In this document: one piece after another, positions 1 through 9,633 of the stretch
How the letters are laid out: each line of letters begins with the position of its first letter
Position numbering within the stretch: position 1 is the stretch's first letter
Origin: Gracilaria domingensis
Lineage: Eukaryota > Rhodophyta > Florideophyceae > Gracilariales > Gracilariaceae
Reading direction: 5' to 3'
DNA length: 64,000 nt
Assembly (NCBI GenBank): GCA_022539475.1
Contig: VCMS01000034.1
Span: forward strand, 186,001 to 250,000
Made by a program: the position numbers and the translations under genes
The notes under the pieces: model-generated
Told to the model about the DNA's origin: nothing
Seen by the model: the letters and a program-made list of their open reading frames with translations, nothing else
The model's database searches: none

Positions 1-187
1 TGTCACCCTCTCCGCCCCCACTCTCTATCTGGTCTCCAACCTCTAACTGACTCAGATGCACCGCACCCCTTCTCTCCATTGCGACCCCCTCCACCTCCAA
101 TTCTACACCCTTCTCCAGCTCATCACCATCCCCTCTCCTCGCCTCACACTTCTTTCCTTCATCGGCCACTTCCTTCTTCTGCGACAT
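1..187 (-). CDS. Partial ORF at window edge with a Hint-like stretch
   Basis: On the minus strand an ATG at 187 opens a frame that stays open to the window edge (62 codons). It is rich in Glu, Lys and Gly. Near the edge it reads RRGAVHLSQLEVGDQI, which resembles the 'V..S.L.vGD.V' strand found early in Hint (hedgehog/intein-type) domains. The domain itself would lie outside the window, so this is only a hint. A short upstream ORF (ATG at 301, 18 codons, stop near 246) precedes it and could be a uORF or a first exon; I could not find a splice pair that keeps frame. A TTTAA-type box lies further upstream near 485. Confidence 0.3.
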   Translation of the reverse strand, partial: MSQKKEVADEGKKCEARRGDGDELEKGVELEVEGVAMERRGAVHLSQLEVGDQIESGGGEGD

Positions 188-587
188 CGGACCAGCCGCC
201 GTAATCACGTCCTCTTCCCGCTTTGGTGACGCCGTCGGCGGTACCTACTTCCCCTCCAACAGCGCCAACAGCTCCTCATCCTTCACGTATCCGTTCGACA
301 TCTTCAGAAGAAGAAGTAGTAGTTGGATCGAAGTTTCCGCTGCGATACAGTGCAATCGAGCTAAACTGTGCTGTCCACCCCCACTGTCCAACCACACGGG
401 CTATATCCAGCACCATGATTGTCCCTGTTTCCCTCATCCCATTTCCCGCCAAAACATCTACTGTACACTTTCGCACCTTCCGCTATTTAAGCCCCACCTC
501 TCTGTCTCCTCTTTCGCGCTCACATAATCCCCACCCACCTCGCCTCGACCGGCGATATTTTTCTCTTCCACCATAACCTTACTCGAT

Positions 588-941
588 GGTTATAGCAAAA
601 CTGGAAGATATTGCCAGTGGAGGCAAACTACGGACTAGTGATTGTACTAAGAGTTGCTCACCCTCTGTCTCGACTCGGGGCATCTTCTTCTTCCGTCACA
701 TCCTGTGTGGGTTGTGACAAAAAAAGAATATGTCACCACTCGACACCGGATGGGTAACAATGGTAGCACGTAGAGTAGTTCATCCTCCCTCTCAGCGTCC
801 ACTGGGGATATATTGATGTTCTCTCACATCCTTTCCCGGTTGTGATACAAGAGAAATACATCTCCAATGGAGACGGAGAATATAGTCGTGATAACACGTA
901 AAGGTAACAATGTAATAAACAATAAAGTTATGCTACTATCT
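588..941. other. Intergenic, no gene seen
   Basis: No convincing coding frame. The segment holds two loosely similar copies of a 'cacatcct...ggttgtga' stretch (near 700 and 830), otherwise unremarkable AT-moderate sequence. Confidence 0.4.
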
Positions 942-1262
942 CTAACCAACCTTTCGAAAACCAGCTATGACATGAGCTGGGTTACTCGAGCCAAAGATGG
1001 CAGATCCTGCAACTGAAATGTTTGCACCGGCCTTCACTACTCCTTTCACAGTACTCAGTCCAATACCCCCATCCACCTGTATCCCTATTCTTGGGTACAA
1101 CTCCCTTGCATGTCGCACCTTATCAAGAACACCCTCCATAAACGCCTGTCCTCCAAACCCTGGCTCCACCGTCATCAACAATAACATGTCTACAACTCCT
1201 TCCTTCATACGTGCTTCTACGACCTTTATAGACGCATTCGGGCGCAACCCAACTCCATCCTT
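942..1262 (-). pseudogene. Ribulose-phosphate 3-epimerase, C-terminal fragment
   Basis: The frame encodes the C-terminal half of a TIM-barrel ribulose-5-phosphate 3-epimerase (pentose phosphate/Calvin cycle). It includes the hallmark VDMLLLMTVEPGFGGQAF and the phosphate-binding end with IQVDGGI and AGANISVAGSAIF. It ends naturally with a TGA/TAA-type stop at 942, but upstream the frame closes at a TAA (1263-1265). No N-terminal half, with its first metal-binding residues, is visible in the next 1.5 kb. It is either the last exon of a gene with a long intron or, more likely, a truncated gene copy. The family is clear; intact function is not supported. Confidence 0.6.
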
Positions 1263-1659
1263 TTAATTATGGCAATCCGAGTGAAGCTATAGAACCCGTT
1301 CACGTCATTTATGAATCCAAAATGGCTCCTTTCATCCTGTATTCAAGCTCCCCGAAACTCGTACTTTACAACTACTTTACAACTCAGGTTCGAAATCAGT
1401 TTCATTCATTGCACACTTTCTACTCTTCCACCTACCTTTCATAAAACATCATCACACTTTGTGGCTTGTCGTCTCATACAAGCCCTATTATTCATTCAGT
1501 ACAATCACATATCATACATTTCGCTCACTTTCACAAAGTGAACCATGTTCCCGTTCTGCGCTTCCCAACCGTTTGTACTTAAGTATCACTCTTTACCCCA
1601 GCAGTTCTCCGCGCCATCTTCCATTTCTATCGTCACACAAAAACAATCGAACACTCGCA

Positions 1660-2562
1660 ATGAACTCCCAGTCCGACATGCCTCCGACTCCGCCTCCGAG
1701 TCCCAGATACTCTGACGTCCCTCGGGCCTCATCTCCCGCCCGAAGGACTCGGGCCGTTATTGTTGGAAGGGGGCGTATAGGTACCATGCTGGCGAACGAA
1801 GAAGATACGGTCATTTCCGCACACGAATTCTGCAGCATGGCTGCTACCTCTCATCTTTCTGATGTACCGATACTAGTTTGTGGAAGAACGAACACCCTGG
1901 AGACCGTAATTCAGGCTTGCCCTTATTCGCTCAGAGAGAATCTCGTTTTCTTCCAGAATGGAGACATCATACCATTGGTTTCGAAGCTCGGTGTGGACAA
2001 ATGTTCAAAAGTTGTCCTATACGTTGGTGTCCCCTCAAGAAACGCAGCTCCGCAGGATGGTGTCACTCCTCAAAGTCCGGATGGTCTCACTGTCGCAACA
2101 GGAAAGTGGGCCTCCAACGTTGCAGACAGGTTTAGGTCTATGGGTCTCACTTGCGGGGTTGTCGACGAAGACACATTTCTCGTAAGCTATTATGAGAAGC
2201 TCGTGTGGCTATCAGCGTTCAACATCGTCGGGGCCTCAAGAGGTTTCATTCCTATGGACGTAGTCGCTACGGAGTGCAGTACGGTTGTGCTCACAATAAT
2301 GAAAGAGCTGTTGAAGATAATTTCGCTTAAGACAGGTACTACTTTCAACCTGGAAGAGACCGTTGGGCGACTTCTTGCATATGGGAAAACTCTCGTTGGC
2401 TTCCCTACTTCTTTCTCCGACTTTCAGTTTATGAACGCGTACTTCTACGACTTTTCCCGCCAAGAAAGAAACATTGTAGGCGGTGACCCCGCTCCTTTTC
2501 ATACAAACTACGTCAACGTTGTTAAGGAAAAGTTATCCCCCTCCCCATTCCCCCAGCTTTGA
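1660..2562 (+). CDS. Ketopantoate reductase-like NAD(P)-binding protein
   Basis: A 300-residue protein if the ATG at 1660 is used; the open frame extends upstream without convincing coding character. After a Pro/Ser-rich N-terminus of about 30 residues it shows a Rossmann dinucleotide motif AVIVGRGRIGTML (GxGxIG, about residues 33-45). A segment follows that resembles the ApbA/PanE nucleotide-binding half (ILVCGRTN, LVFFQNGDI) and then a mostly helical C-terminus containing NIVGASRGF. PanE-type enzymes reduce ketopantoate in pantothenate synthesis, but many homologues have other substrates, so only the fold class is proposed. It appears intronless. An AT-rich 620 bp gap separates it from the next gene. 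Confidence 0.5.
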   Translation: MNSQSDMPPTPPPSPRYSDVPRASSPARRTRAVIVGRGRIGTMLANEEDTVISAHEFCSMAATSHLSDVPILVCGRTNTLETVIQACPYSLRENLVFFQNGDIIPLVSKLGVDKCSKVVLYVGVPSRNAAPQDGVTPQSPDGLTVATGKWASNVADRFRSMGLTCGVVDEDTFLVSYYEKLVWLSAFNIVGASRGFIPMDVVATECSTVVLTIMKELLKIISLKTGTTFNLEETVGRLLAYGKTLVGFPTSFSDFQFMNAYFYDFSRQERNIVGGDPAPFHTNYVNVVKEKLSPSPFPQL

Positions 2563-3188
2563 GGTTAGAACACATGACTCTTCGGTGTTGTAAACCTTTT
2601 AGAGATAGTTAAACATAAAAGTTACTTTATCGAAATGACCTGTTTCTATTACATTACTTACATTGTTCGTCCTTCTGTGGTTCAAATATGCCCCTTTAAA
2701 TCCTACATCCCTGATCACTAATACCTGGCTAAGTTTTTGCTAGATGGAAAAGGGTCATTCCACATCATTAAAGTGCACGATACTAGTAACGAAACAAGTA
2801 CAAAATTGTGATATTTCTGAAGAACTAAGCCTTTGCAATACTTGGGTCACCCGTATAAAGTAAGGTAAACATTTTATGGGTTTCAACCCTTAATGGAGGT
2901 TGTTTTACTGATCTTGATTTCTAAGCTCATGTTGAAGATATTCATAGTTTTCTTTACCCACTTGAACCCGTACATATAATTTATGACTAAATCATCCTTT
3001 CTTTACTGGAAATCGATGCAAAAGCTTCTCGTCGTAGTAACGTTTTAAAACAGTGCTACAATACCCGTATATGGTCGTTCTTAGACTATTTTTATGCTAC
3101 GAAACACCTTGTGAACATCAATCACATCCTTCTCATTCGTATACCCACACCCATTTGCAAAACGAACCCTTTCGAAAGCTTTCAAAAC
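2563..3188. other. AT-rich intergenic region
   Basis: No coding frame or repeat recognised. It presumably holds the 3' end of the upstream gene and the promoter of the HAD gene that follows. Confidence 0.4.
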
Positions 3189-4061
3189 ATGTATAACTCA
3201 GAAGTTAAAGCCCAAGAAGTAACTCCTCAGCAGCTGGCTAACGAAATATTCGAAAATGGCTACGCCGTGATTAGTGATATTGACGGTACTCTGAAAAGAG
3301 CTGGGGAGAACATTCCTGCCGAAACAGCCAAATGCATGAAGTACATCAACGCACGCGTTGGTTTCGGAATTGCTACTGGGCGAGATATAGAGGATGCCGA
3401 GAGTTTCATGGAGCACCTGGGTGGCTACACTTTTGGCATCTCTGGAAACCAAGGCGCACGGGTGAGATTATCCAATGGTACCGAAATTGATCAGGACCTT
3501 GACAGGGAAGGCTACGAAAGATGTGCAGCCGAACTTGAGAGACTTGCACTCTCCTTAAATGAATCGCACGGACTTCACGAAGAGCGTCAACAAGCAGTTG
3601 TGAGCACTAGAAAAGACAGTGGACTCCCTAACTTCACGTACAATGGACTGTCGAAGTGGAAAACGGAAGTTAACTCCGGTATTTCAAAAGTGTTGACATC
3701 CTTTCCGAACCTGGTTGCGTACCCTCAAGATGAAAACTGTGACATAGGGGACATTCGTTTCACGAAAAATAGTGGGGCGCTAGCCTTGGTTGAAAACGAC
3801 CCCCAGTTCGACAAACATTTACTCGTTGCTTTCGGGAATACTTCCAATGATGGCCCTCTATATGAAATGGCAACCCTGGCAGTTCATGTGAAGGGAGAAG
3901 ACCATCCAGCAGCGGTAACATATCTTGTTGATGGGGTGGAGGACGTGCATGAGACCATCAGAAGGGTGGCAGAACTGTACGGGTACAGAAAATGCAAATG
4001 TCAATGGTTTAGAAATGCTCTTGGAATTTGTTTCAAGTGCTACGATGCCTTTAATACTTAG
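3189..4061 (+). CDS. HAD-superfamily phosphatase, trehalose-phosphatase-like
   Basis: 290 residues from the ATG at 3189. The frame is open for 26 more codons upstream, but the MYNSEVK start matches the length of its neighbour paralogue better. HAD motif I is VISDIDGTLKRAGENIP, with nucleophile Asp30 and acid/base Asp32. A second conserved region is GFGIATGRD, and the C-terminal acidic motif is FGNTSNDGPLYEM, in the position of the GDxxxDxxM motif of trehalose-6-phosphate phosphatases and sucrose-phosphatase-like HADs. All catalytic elements are present, so it is probably an active phosphatase of unknown (possibly sugar-phosphate) substrate. It is convergent with a diverged paralogue; the two stops are only about 50 bp apart. 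No intron. Confidence 0.65.
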   Translation: MYNSEVKAQEVTPQQLANEIFENGYAVISDIDGTLKRAGENIPAETAKCMKYINARVGFGIATGRDIEDAESFMEHLGGYTFGISGNQGARVRLSNGTEIDQDLDREGYERCAAELERLALSLNESHGLHEERQQAVVSTRKDSGLPNFTYNGLSKWKTEVNSGISKVLTSFPNLVAYPQDENCDIGDIRFTKNSGALALVENDPQFDKHLLVAFGNTSNDGPLYEMATLAVHVKGEDHPAAVTYLVDGVEDVHETIRRVAELYGYRKCKCQWFRNALGICFKCYDAFNT

Positions 4062-4113
4062 CTATGATATGAGATCTCAGTAATAAAAGTGTCGTATATA
4101 TCTCAATACCCTT

Positions 4114-5025
4114 TTATGATTCATGGTGGTTTTTATCGTGCTGCTTTTCCTCGTAGCCGTACAACAGAGCCACCAGCATAATTGTCGAATGTACATCCTC
4201 CACTCTTTCGAACAGGTTGTGTACTCCACCCGGGATACAATCTTCTTTGACGCGAACGCCGTACACGCCTACCTCATGCGAAGGCCCGTCGCTCAAAGCA
4301 CTTCCGAACGTCACGACGTCATCCGTATGAATAAATCTCGGTTCATTATCCACAAGATTTTCTCCTCCGCTTCCTTTTTTGTATCGCTTGTCCACAATTT
4401 CGCAACTTTTATCGCCGGGATAGATAACAAACGCATCCATCTTCTGCAACAGGTCCCCAATAGCAGAATCCACTTCTTCTCTCCACTGCCACAGTTTGTT
4501 GTACACGAAATTGGGAAGGCCACTATCACTTTTGGTCTCCACGAACCCCTTCTCATCATCATTCACAATACCATGCCTCCTATTCAAATCCCTTGCCAGG
4601 AACAGTAGTCCGTCAACAGTGTGGTCAAGGGTGTGATCATTGAATGCAGCCTTAATTTCCCTCTCGTCAGAGAAACGGAGGAAAGCTCCATGATTCGCCG
4701 AGACACCAAACTTATAGTCTCCGAGTTCTTCTATTTTCCCCTCCACGTCGCCCACATCACCCCCTGTGACAACTCCGAAACCAACACGTTCGTCAATGAA
4801 CTTCATACACTTCACAACGTCTTCTGGAATTGACTCTCCTTCTCTTCTCAACGTTCCATCAACGGAACTTAATATACCGTAACCATTGGCATATATGAAC
4901 TTAGACAAGGTATTGGGTGAAATTTCGGCCAAGTCTCTCTGTTCCTCTGCCCTTTTTCCTGATACAGTCACCATACTGCCACAAGTACCGCATAGACAGA
5001 AACTGCATAGACTTCTCAGTTTCAT
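4114..5025 (-). CDS. HAD-like paralogue with degenerate active site (probable pseudoenzyme)
   Basis: 303 residues; a shorter start at Met18 is also possible because the first 17 residues are Cys-rich. It aligns along its length with the HAD protein at 3189-4061 (EDVVKCMKFIDERVGFG, SDSGLPNFVYNKLWQW, VEDVHSTI). Motif I reads GILSSVDGTL: the first Asp, which forms the phospho-enzyme in active HADs, is Ser, while the second Asp remains. GIATGRD has become GVVTGGD. The third motif is FGSALSDGPSHEV. The frame is intact over 300 codons, so it is probably still a protein, but classical HAD phosphatase chemistry is unlikely. A regulatory or binding role is inference only. Confidence 0.6.
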   Translation of the reverse strand: MKLRSLCSFCLCGTCGSMVTVSGKRAEEQRDLAEISPNTLSKFIYANGYGILSSVDGTLRREGESIPEDVVKCMKFIDERVGFGVVTGGDVGDVEGKIEELGDYKFGVSANHGAFLRFSDEREIKAAFNDHTLDHTVDGLLFLARDLNRRHGIVNDDEKGFVETKSDSGLPNFVYNKLWQWREEVDSAIGDLLQKMDAFVIYPGDKSCEIVDKRYKKGSGGENLVDNEPRFIHTDDVVTFGSALSDGPSHEVGVYGVRVKEDCIPGGVHNLFERVEDVHSTIMLVALLYGYEEKQHDKNHHES

Positions 5026-5289
5026 ACTTCTCTTAAAAGCAACCTTAAGTGCAGTTTCAGAAGTGTTAGGACGCTACATGTTCAATTGCGAATTGAATGG
5101 TGCCACCAATGATGTTAACGATACCGAGCATTTGGCATGTTGCAATTAGACGCAACTGGACCAAAGACGTATGACATTTGTTAAATTACCAGCCTGCCGC
5201 ACCTTTTCTATGTTCATATTTATAGCCTTGTAATAGTATACTACTCTTAATACTCGCAAGACACTCATAATTTACTAATCATCTCATTC
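5026..5289. other. Intergenic; expected left boundary of the large element
   Basis: AT-rich and non-coding. It separates the host HAD pair from the left arm of the palindrome-centred element. I looked for a CACTA-type terminal repeat here and saw none by eye. Confidence 0.3.
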
Positions 5290-6594
5290 TCATCCACTTC
5301 GAGGCACTCGCAGCCTCATTATTGGCAAATCGTCATCACTACTACTCTCGAGCACTTCGGTTCTACCGGCGTCCGCTTCCACACCAATCTCCACGACCAC
5401 TTGGTCTTCGTCCATGTCAACCGCCCCACCCTCCTTATCGGACAACAGTTCATCCTCCGCCTCCTCCTCCTCGTCACCGTTGACAAACGTGGGTCGGAAA
5501 TCCCGCACCCGATGAACAGCATCAGGTAGTGCGTAGCCCTCTGGTACCATGTACATGTGGTATCTAACCAGCAAATCCATAGACTCGGGCCTATCCACCT
5601 TGTCCTTCCCACTTGCTCCAGCATGTGTCACATCACCACGGCCCACGAATGCAGAGTACGGTGGGATGATTATCTTCTTCGCTGGATACACCTCCGACAT
5701 CACTCGCAACTGTTGGTTGTTCATCCCCACCAGTTGATGGCTTCCAGCGCTCACCCAGAGAGGAAAGCCCTCTTTCCCAGAGGCCATTACAAAGTATCCG
5801 GGGTTGCCAGTATTCATTGTTTCCTTCGTAACCAGATCACTGAAGTCGGTGTGCAGCGTCTGGCGCTTGCACATTCTCGTCGTCCCCAGAAATCGACCAC
5901 CAGTTTTCGGAGTGTACATCTTCACAGCTTCCCTTTCATTGTCGCATAGTCCCAAAGCCGCAGCAATTGTACCCATTCGAACATCAAGTAAAGCACGCGA
6001 CCTTACAACCCACCTGAGCTCCTCATTATCCTCCGGCTTCTCCACCGTACCCCAACCTGTCGACATCACTTTCCCCTCAAATGGTCCATCGCTACCGTCC
6101 TTCCATCCTTCACCATCGTTGATTATTTGAACAAACGACTTTTGTTCCTCCCCTTTCCGTATATCCGGCATCGCTCCATACTCATTCTCGAAGAAGTCCA
6201 CCAACTTCCCCGACACATCTCCGAACTCCCGAACGTCTTCCAACTCCTCCCATTTAGGGACACCATTATCCGTCGCAAAGCCATCAAGCACGCAATATCC
6301 ATTCTGCCTTAGCTCAGCTTGCATTCGGGCGAAGAACATTTGCCCAAATTCGTCATGCTCCTTCGCAGCAACTCACAGCACCTCTTCATCATCCATACCT
6401 GTCGGTCGAGTACGAGGATACTGCATACCAAATGTCTCCGCCCGTAGGCGATGTTCAGCCCTTGCAGCGTGCCAAAAGACAAGATGGTGTACATCTCTGA
6501 GATTCGAGACACTTAGCAGCTCCGACCTATGTCCCTTCGGCAAGTGAATGACTCTGCGCCGGGGGTCCTTGTGCTCAATTACGTTCTTCCCTTG
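5290..6594 (-). CDS. 2-oxoglutarate/Fe(II)-dependent dioxygenase domain (left arm, 3' part)
   Basis: The uninterrupted part (5290-6339) has 349 residues with the iron facial triad HxD...H: His163 and Asp165 in RQTLHTDFSD, and His239 in GRGDVTHAGA. Arg259 in DLLVRYHMY is placed to bind 2-oxoglutarate. IIPPYSAFVGRGDVTHAGA is a typical last core strand of double-stranded beta-helix oxygenases. The C-terminus is long and acidic. Upstream (6376-6594) the same frame stays coding (LVFWHAARAEHRLRAETF) beyond a TGA at 6373-6375; a 69-nt GT-AG intron (6308-6376, donor GTGAGT) could remove this stop. TET/JBP-type enzymes share the fold, but membership cannot be proved here. It is in frame with the ParB-like domain upstream, so it may be one long protein. 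Confidence 0.6.
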
Positions 6595-7407
6595 TCATTC
6601 CTGCGGTCTCAGCCTGGCATACCCGCACCATGATGGGTTCGGTGGGCCATCATATGGGTCACCTCGAACAAGTCCGTGCTCCTCAGACTCCGGAAGAGCT
6701 GTAGGTAACTCTTCATCAAAGGACCCCCCACCTGTCTCTTGCTGATCGTCTGGCGCAGCATCTTTCTCGACGGTGACAACCCGTGAAACTGTCACAGAAA
6801 GAAGCTCATCGTCATCCACAAATGCAGAACTGCCTGCGTTCTCTGCATTCCCTCCCTCTTCCAATGCCACGAACTGAATCTTCATCGACCTTCCTCTCAG
6901 CACATGTTCATTTAGTTGAGACATCAGGTCATCCGGTGTCATGCTGTTCAGAGTAGATCTCATATGTTGTGTGAAAGTCTTTCTCCGTTTCTTCCTCGGC
7001 GGAGCCCGCTGTTCTTCTTCAGAGCTATTCAGAACTTCTATGGCACCTCGATTTCGGCCGTGCTCAATTTCCCTATAACTCACCTGCGCCCGTTCTCGTG
7101 CACTTCTTCGCGGCTCCCCTTCTTCACTGGCAGATGTTGCAGCAGCAGCAGCGGAAGTCCTCCTCTTCGTCACGGACTGCTTCACTGGTGCGGGGGGCGG
7201 AATTACCTTGAGCATCGTCCGCAATCGATTCTGAACGGAAGTCGTGGCAGTTCTAATTGAGTTCGTCCTGCTCCGAACACGCGGCAATGTGTTGAAGTTC
7301 ACAACTTGTCCCAAAAGGAACTGATACACAGCTGCGTTGTTGTCTGGGTCTTCAACGTCATCTTCATTCGATGGAGCAGACAGACTGATTTCGCGTTTCA
7401 GGAACAC
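6595..7407 (-). CDS. Low-complexity linker between ParB-like and dioxygenase domains
   Basis: 270 codons with no known domain. The stretch is charged and probably disordered, with Ala runs, an Arg/Lys block (APPRKKRRKTFTQHMR) that could be a nuclear localisation signal, and several acidic clusters. It lies in the same frame as the ParB-like domain upstream (TAA at 7408-7410, beside a GTAAGT donor) and the dioxygenase downstream (TGA at 6595-6597). A 69-nt intron 6554-6622 (donor GTATGC, acceptor CGCAG, TAAT branch-like sequence inside) would remove the TGA and join NPSWCG to VIHLPKG in frame. I therefore treat 9206-5290 as one gene with short introns, or as a lightly damaged copy of one. Confidence 0.45.
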   Translation of the reverse strand: MFLKREISLSAPSNEDDVEDPDNNAAVYQFLLGQVVNFNTLPRVRSRTNSIRTATTSVQNRLRTMLKVIPPPAPVKQSVTKRRTSAAAAATSASEEGEPRRSARERAQVSYREIEHGRNRGAIEVLNSSEEEQRAPPRKKRRKTFTQHMRSTLNSMTPDDLMSQLNEHVLRGRSMKIQFVALEEGGNAENAGSSAFVDDDELLSVTVSRVVTVEKDAAPDDQQETGGGSFDEELPTALPESEEHGLVRGDPYDGPPNPSWCGYARLRPQE

Positions 7408-8409
7408 TTACATCGACTCTTCCTCGTTCAGTTCATTCCTCACTACTCGAGCCGCGCGGAACAGAGACACTGCTCTATCATAAAAGAAACCTCGAACCTC
7501 CTCAAAGCTTTTCCATTGCTTTGTCTTCGTCGACTTGCCCTTCAATAGAAACATCTGAAGACTATCAAGAATGAAGGAAAACTCCTCGGCATCCAAAACA
7601 TATAGCGGAGTATGGGACAGATATGTGAGACCTATGTCACTCACAGTCTCACATATATCCTCGAAATGGGCCAGCATTCCCTCACGAGACATGAGTTGCA
7701 GGGCGACATTGGCGTATCTCAGATACTGACGCTCTTGCACAGTCCCAATCAGTTGGCTCTCCTTCAACACTTCTGTCACTTCTGCAGGATCCACGTCTGC
7801 CGGCGTCACCCCCTCAACATCTTCAATTAGAATGGCGACCACACTAATTATAGAGTGTATCTTGTCTGCAAACATCATCCTTCGCATGGTACTCGTCGAC
7901 TCATTGAGGTACGAAGCAACACATAACAATTCCTTCATCCCAATGGGCCTCCCATCTCTTCGTATCAGCAGATTGCAACGCCAAAACTTGGCTAATCGCT
8001 TCCACTTCGGTGCACCAGTCGCTGCCAAATATTGTATAGCTTTCAGACGATGCAAACCATCTACAATGAAGCACTTCTTCGTTAGGCGTCCCTTGTCAGT
8101 ATCCCTCTCTCCCGTAGTAGCATCTTGTAAGGCCGCCACTGGAGAACCCATCGACTGCAATATCCCCCGCTCCTCCATACTCTTCACAAGGGCTTCAACG
8201 TGGCGTTTACTTACTCCACGGAGTAAATTGGGCGGAGTGTCCACCAGAGTGATGTCAACAGTAACAACAACCATCCGGTACTGATTGAGGGTCACCTTTG
8301 GTACCTTCTGACGAATTCGTCTGTACGTCTTGCTCCGAGTAGGTGTCCCTTGTGTTCCAGACCGCTCGCCAGAAACACTTGAACGTGCCATTCTTGCTGA
8401 CAGAAGCAC
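7408..8409 (-). CDS. ParB/sulfiredoxin-fold domain protein (left arm, middle part)
   Basis: 333 codons. The N-terminal third matches the ParB N-terminal nuclease/CTPase-like fold: VSKRHVEALVKSMEERG is the conserved 'vS..hvE.L..SI...G' helix, and CFIVDGLHRLKAIQYL carries the GxHR-type motif of the ParB/Srx superfamily. The remaining two thirds are helical with no recognised domain. In bacteria and phages this fold acts in DNA partitioning or as a nuclease or DNA-modification partner; in a eukaryotic transposon its job is unknown. Upstream the frame shifts near 8430, where GTACCC...GAGCAG could be a very short intron. Downstream it runs in frame into the linker and dioxygenase. Confidence 0.6.
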   Translation of the reverse strand: MLLSARMARSSVSGERSGTQGTPTRSKTYRRIRQKVPKVTLNQYRMVVVTVDITLVDTPPNLLRGVSKRHVEALVKSMEERGILQSMGSPVAALQDATTGERDTDKGRLTKKCFIVDGLHRLKAIQYLAATGAPKWKRLAKFWRCNLLIRRDGRPIGMKELLCVASYLNESTSTMRRMMFADKIHSIISVVAILIEDVEGVTPADVDPAEVTEVLKESQLIGTVQERQYLRYANVALQLMSREGMLAHFEDICETVSDIGLTYLSHTPLYVLDAEEFSFILDSLQMFLLKGKSTKTKQWKSFEEVRGFFYDRAVSLFRAARVVRNELNEEESM

Positions 8410-9206
8410 AACGTCATCGTCCTGCTGCTCCGCAGTTCCGGTGCAGTTTGGGGTACAGATGAACCAGCTCCTTGTGCGGATTGCGCATCCGCGTCTGGAA
8501 GGGGACCTTTTATGATCTCATCTTCCTCCTCTTGCACAGCCGTCCCCTGCTGAACCGTCTGTTTCGACGCAGAAGATCCCATTGTGTCGACGGTCTGATT
8601 CATCGCAGGAGAAGCCCTTTTCGACGCAGTGGGCTTCGCAGCGGAGGTAGACTTTGTTTGACCTGTCCGCTTCGTAGCTGGGGATGCTCTCCTCTCCATA
8701 GACCGCTTCGTAACAGACGACGGACCTGCCCGCGGAGATGCTACTGATGCGCTACCTCTCGGTTGTTGATGAACTCCGAATTGGCTCCGTGCGGCTTGTC
8801 GGCGTCATCACCTCACTCATAGCGCTCACCGTTCCTCGCTTCGACGCCGGAATGCTGGCTGCCACCGGTTCCATCATTTTCTCATCCCAAGGAGCGGCCG
8901 TCCGGAGATCCTGGATGTATTGTGGAAGATCCAGGCCCTCCGCCTGGTAGGGTAGAACGTCTGACCGCTTCGACTGATGAGAATATTATGAACCACCACA
9001 AGACCTGGGTCCAATTGCTTCCCGTGCAACTCGCGGCGTAGAACACTTCCAATTTCATGCAACAACGCTTCCCCGACTATCACCTTTCCTTCATTCTCAA
9101 TATCCATCTGCAGAGAAACCCGCATTCCACCTTGCAATGATCGAGTGCTCCGCCGAGTGCGAGGAGTCACGCTTTGCGTACGCTTTCGAACATGAGTTGG
9201 CTTCAT
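8410..9206 (-). CDS. N-terminal part of the left-arm gene (frame interrupted)
   Basis: The ATG at 9206 lies about 80 bp downstream (minus strand) of a TTTAAA box inside the 88-bp inverted repeat, so it is the natural start. The first frame (9206 to about 8985) encodes a basic N-terminus and GKVIVGEALLHEIGSVL. Coding then moves to a second frame (LPYQAEGLDLPQYIQDL, about 8970-8755) and to a third (Ser/Thr/Ala/Pro/Lys-rich, 8750-8435). Each change could be a short intron or an indel; I cannot choose. No domain is recognised. The low-complexity basic tail is typical of a disordered nuclear linker leading to the ParB-like domain. Confidence 0.4.
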
Positions 9207-9270
9207 GTTGAACAGCTATTGCAGTGAAAGGTGTATATCAACAATACGCTCGCTCTGGACGATACAAGAA

Positions 9271-9358
9271 CGGAGGCGAGCCTTTAAATGGCGACTTACG
9301 CTGGGCACCCCCGCTTTCGGCAGCTCCTCCCAGCGCACTGCCAGTCTCGTCCGTGTCC
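9271..9358 (-). promoter_or_regulatory. Left arm of 88-bp perfect inverted repeat, left-gene promoter
   Basis: This 88-bp block is, by letter-by-letter comparison, the exact reverse complement of 10638-10725. It contains TTTAAA and lies directly upstream of the left-arm start codon at 9206. Confidence 0.7.
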
Positions 9359-9633
9359 TGTCCGTGGCCGCTCGCACGCTGATTGTACGCTTTAGAGTCG
9401 TGGAGTTCGCGCAATGATGACTCACGCCAGCAATGGTCGCGCTCTCTAATCGTGCTCTTCAAATGCTTTGCATAGTAGTCAAGAGTACACTCATTCACTT
9501 TCATATACAGCCTACTCCCGCAAATACACGTGGACAGCGGCGCCAACGTACCGGCGGCCGGGTGTAGCGAAATGACTGCGGGGCGGCGTGTTTTGGGAGG
9601 TCCCGGGAAGGGGCCGGAATGTTGCCAGAACGT

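Noticed and set aside
223-576. 117-codon plus-strand frame near the left edge
   Set aside because: Ser/Thr/Pro-rich low-complexity reading opposite a possible 5' region; no motif and no family resemblance.
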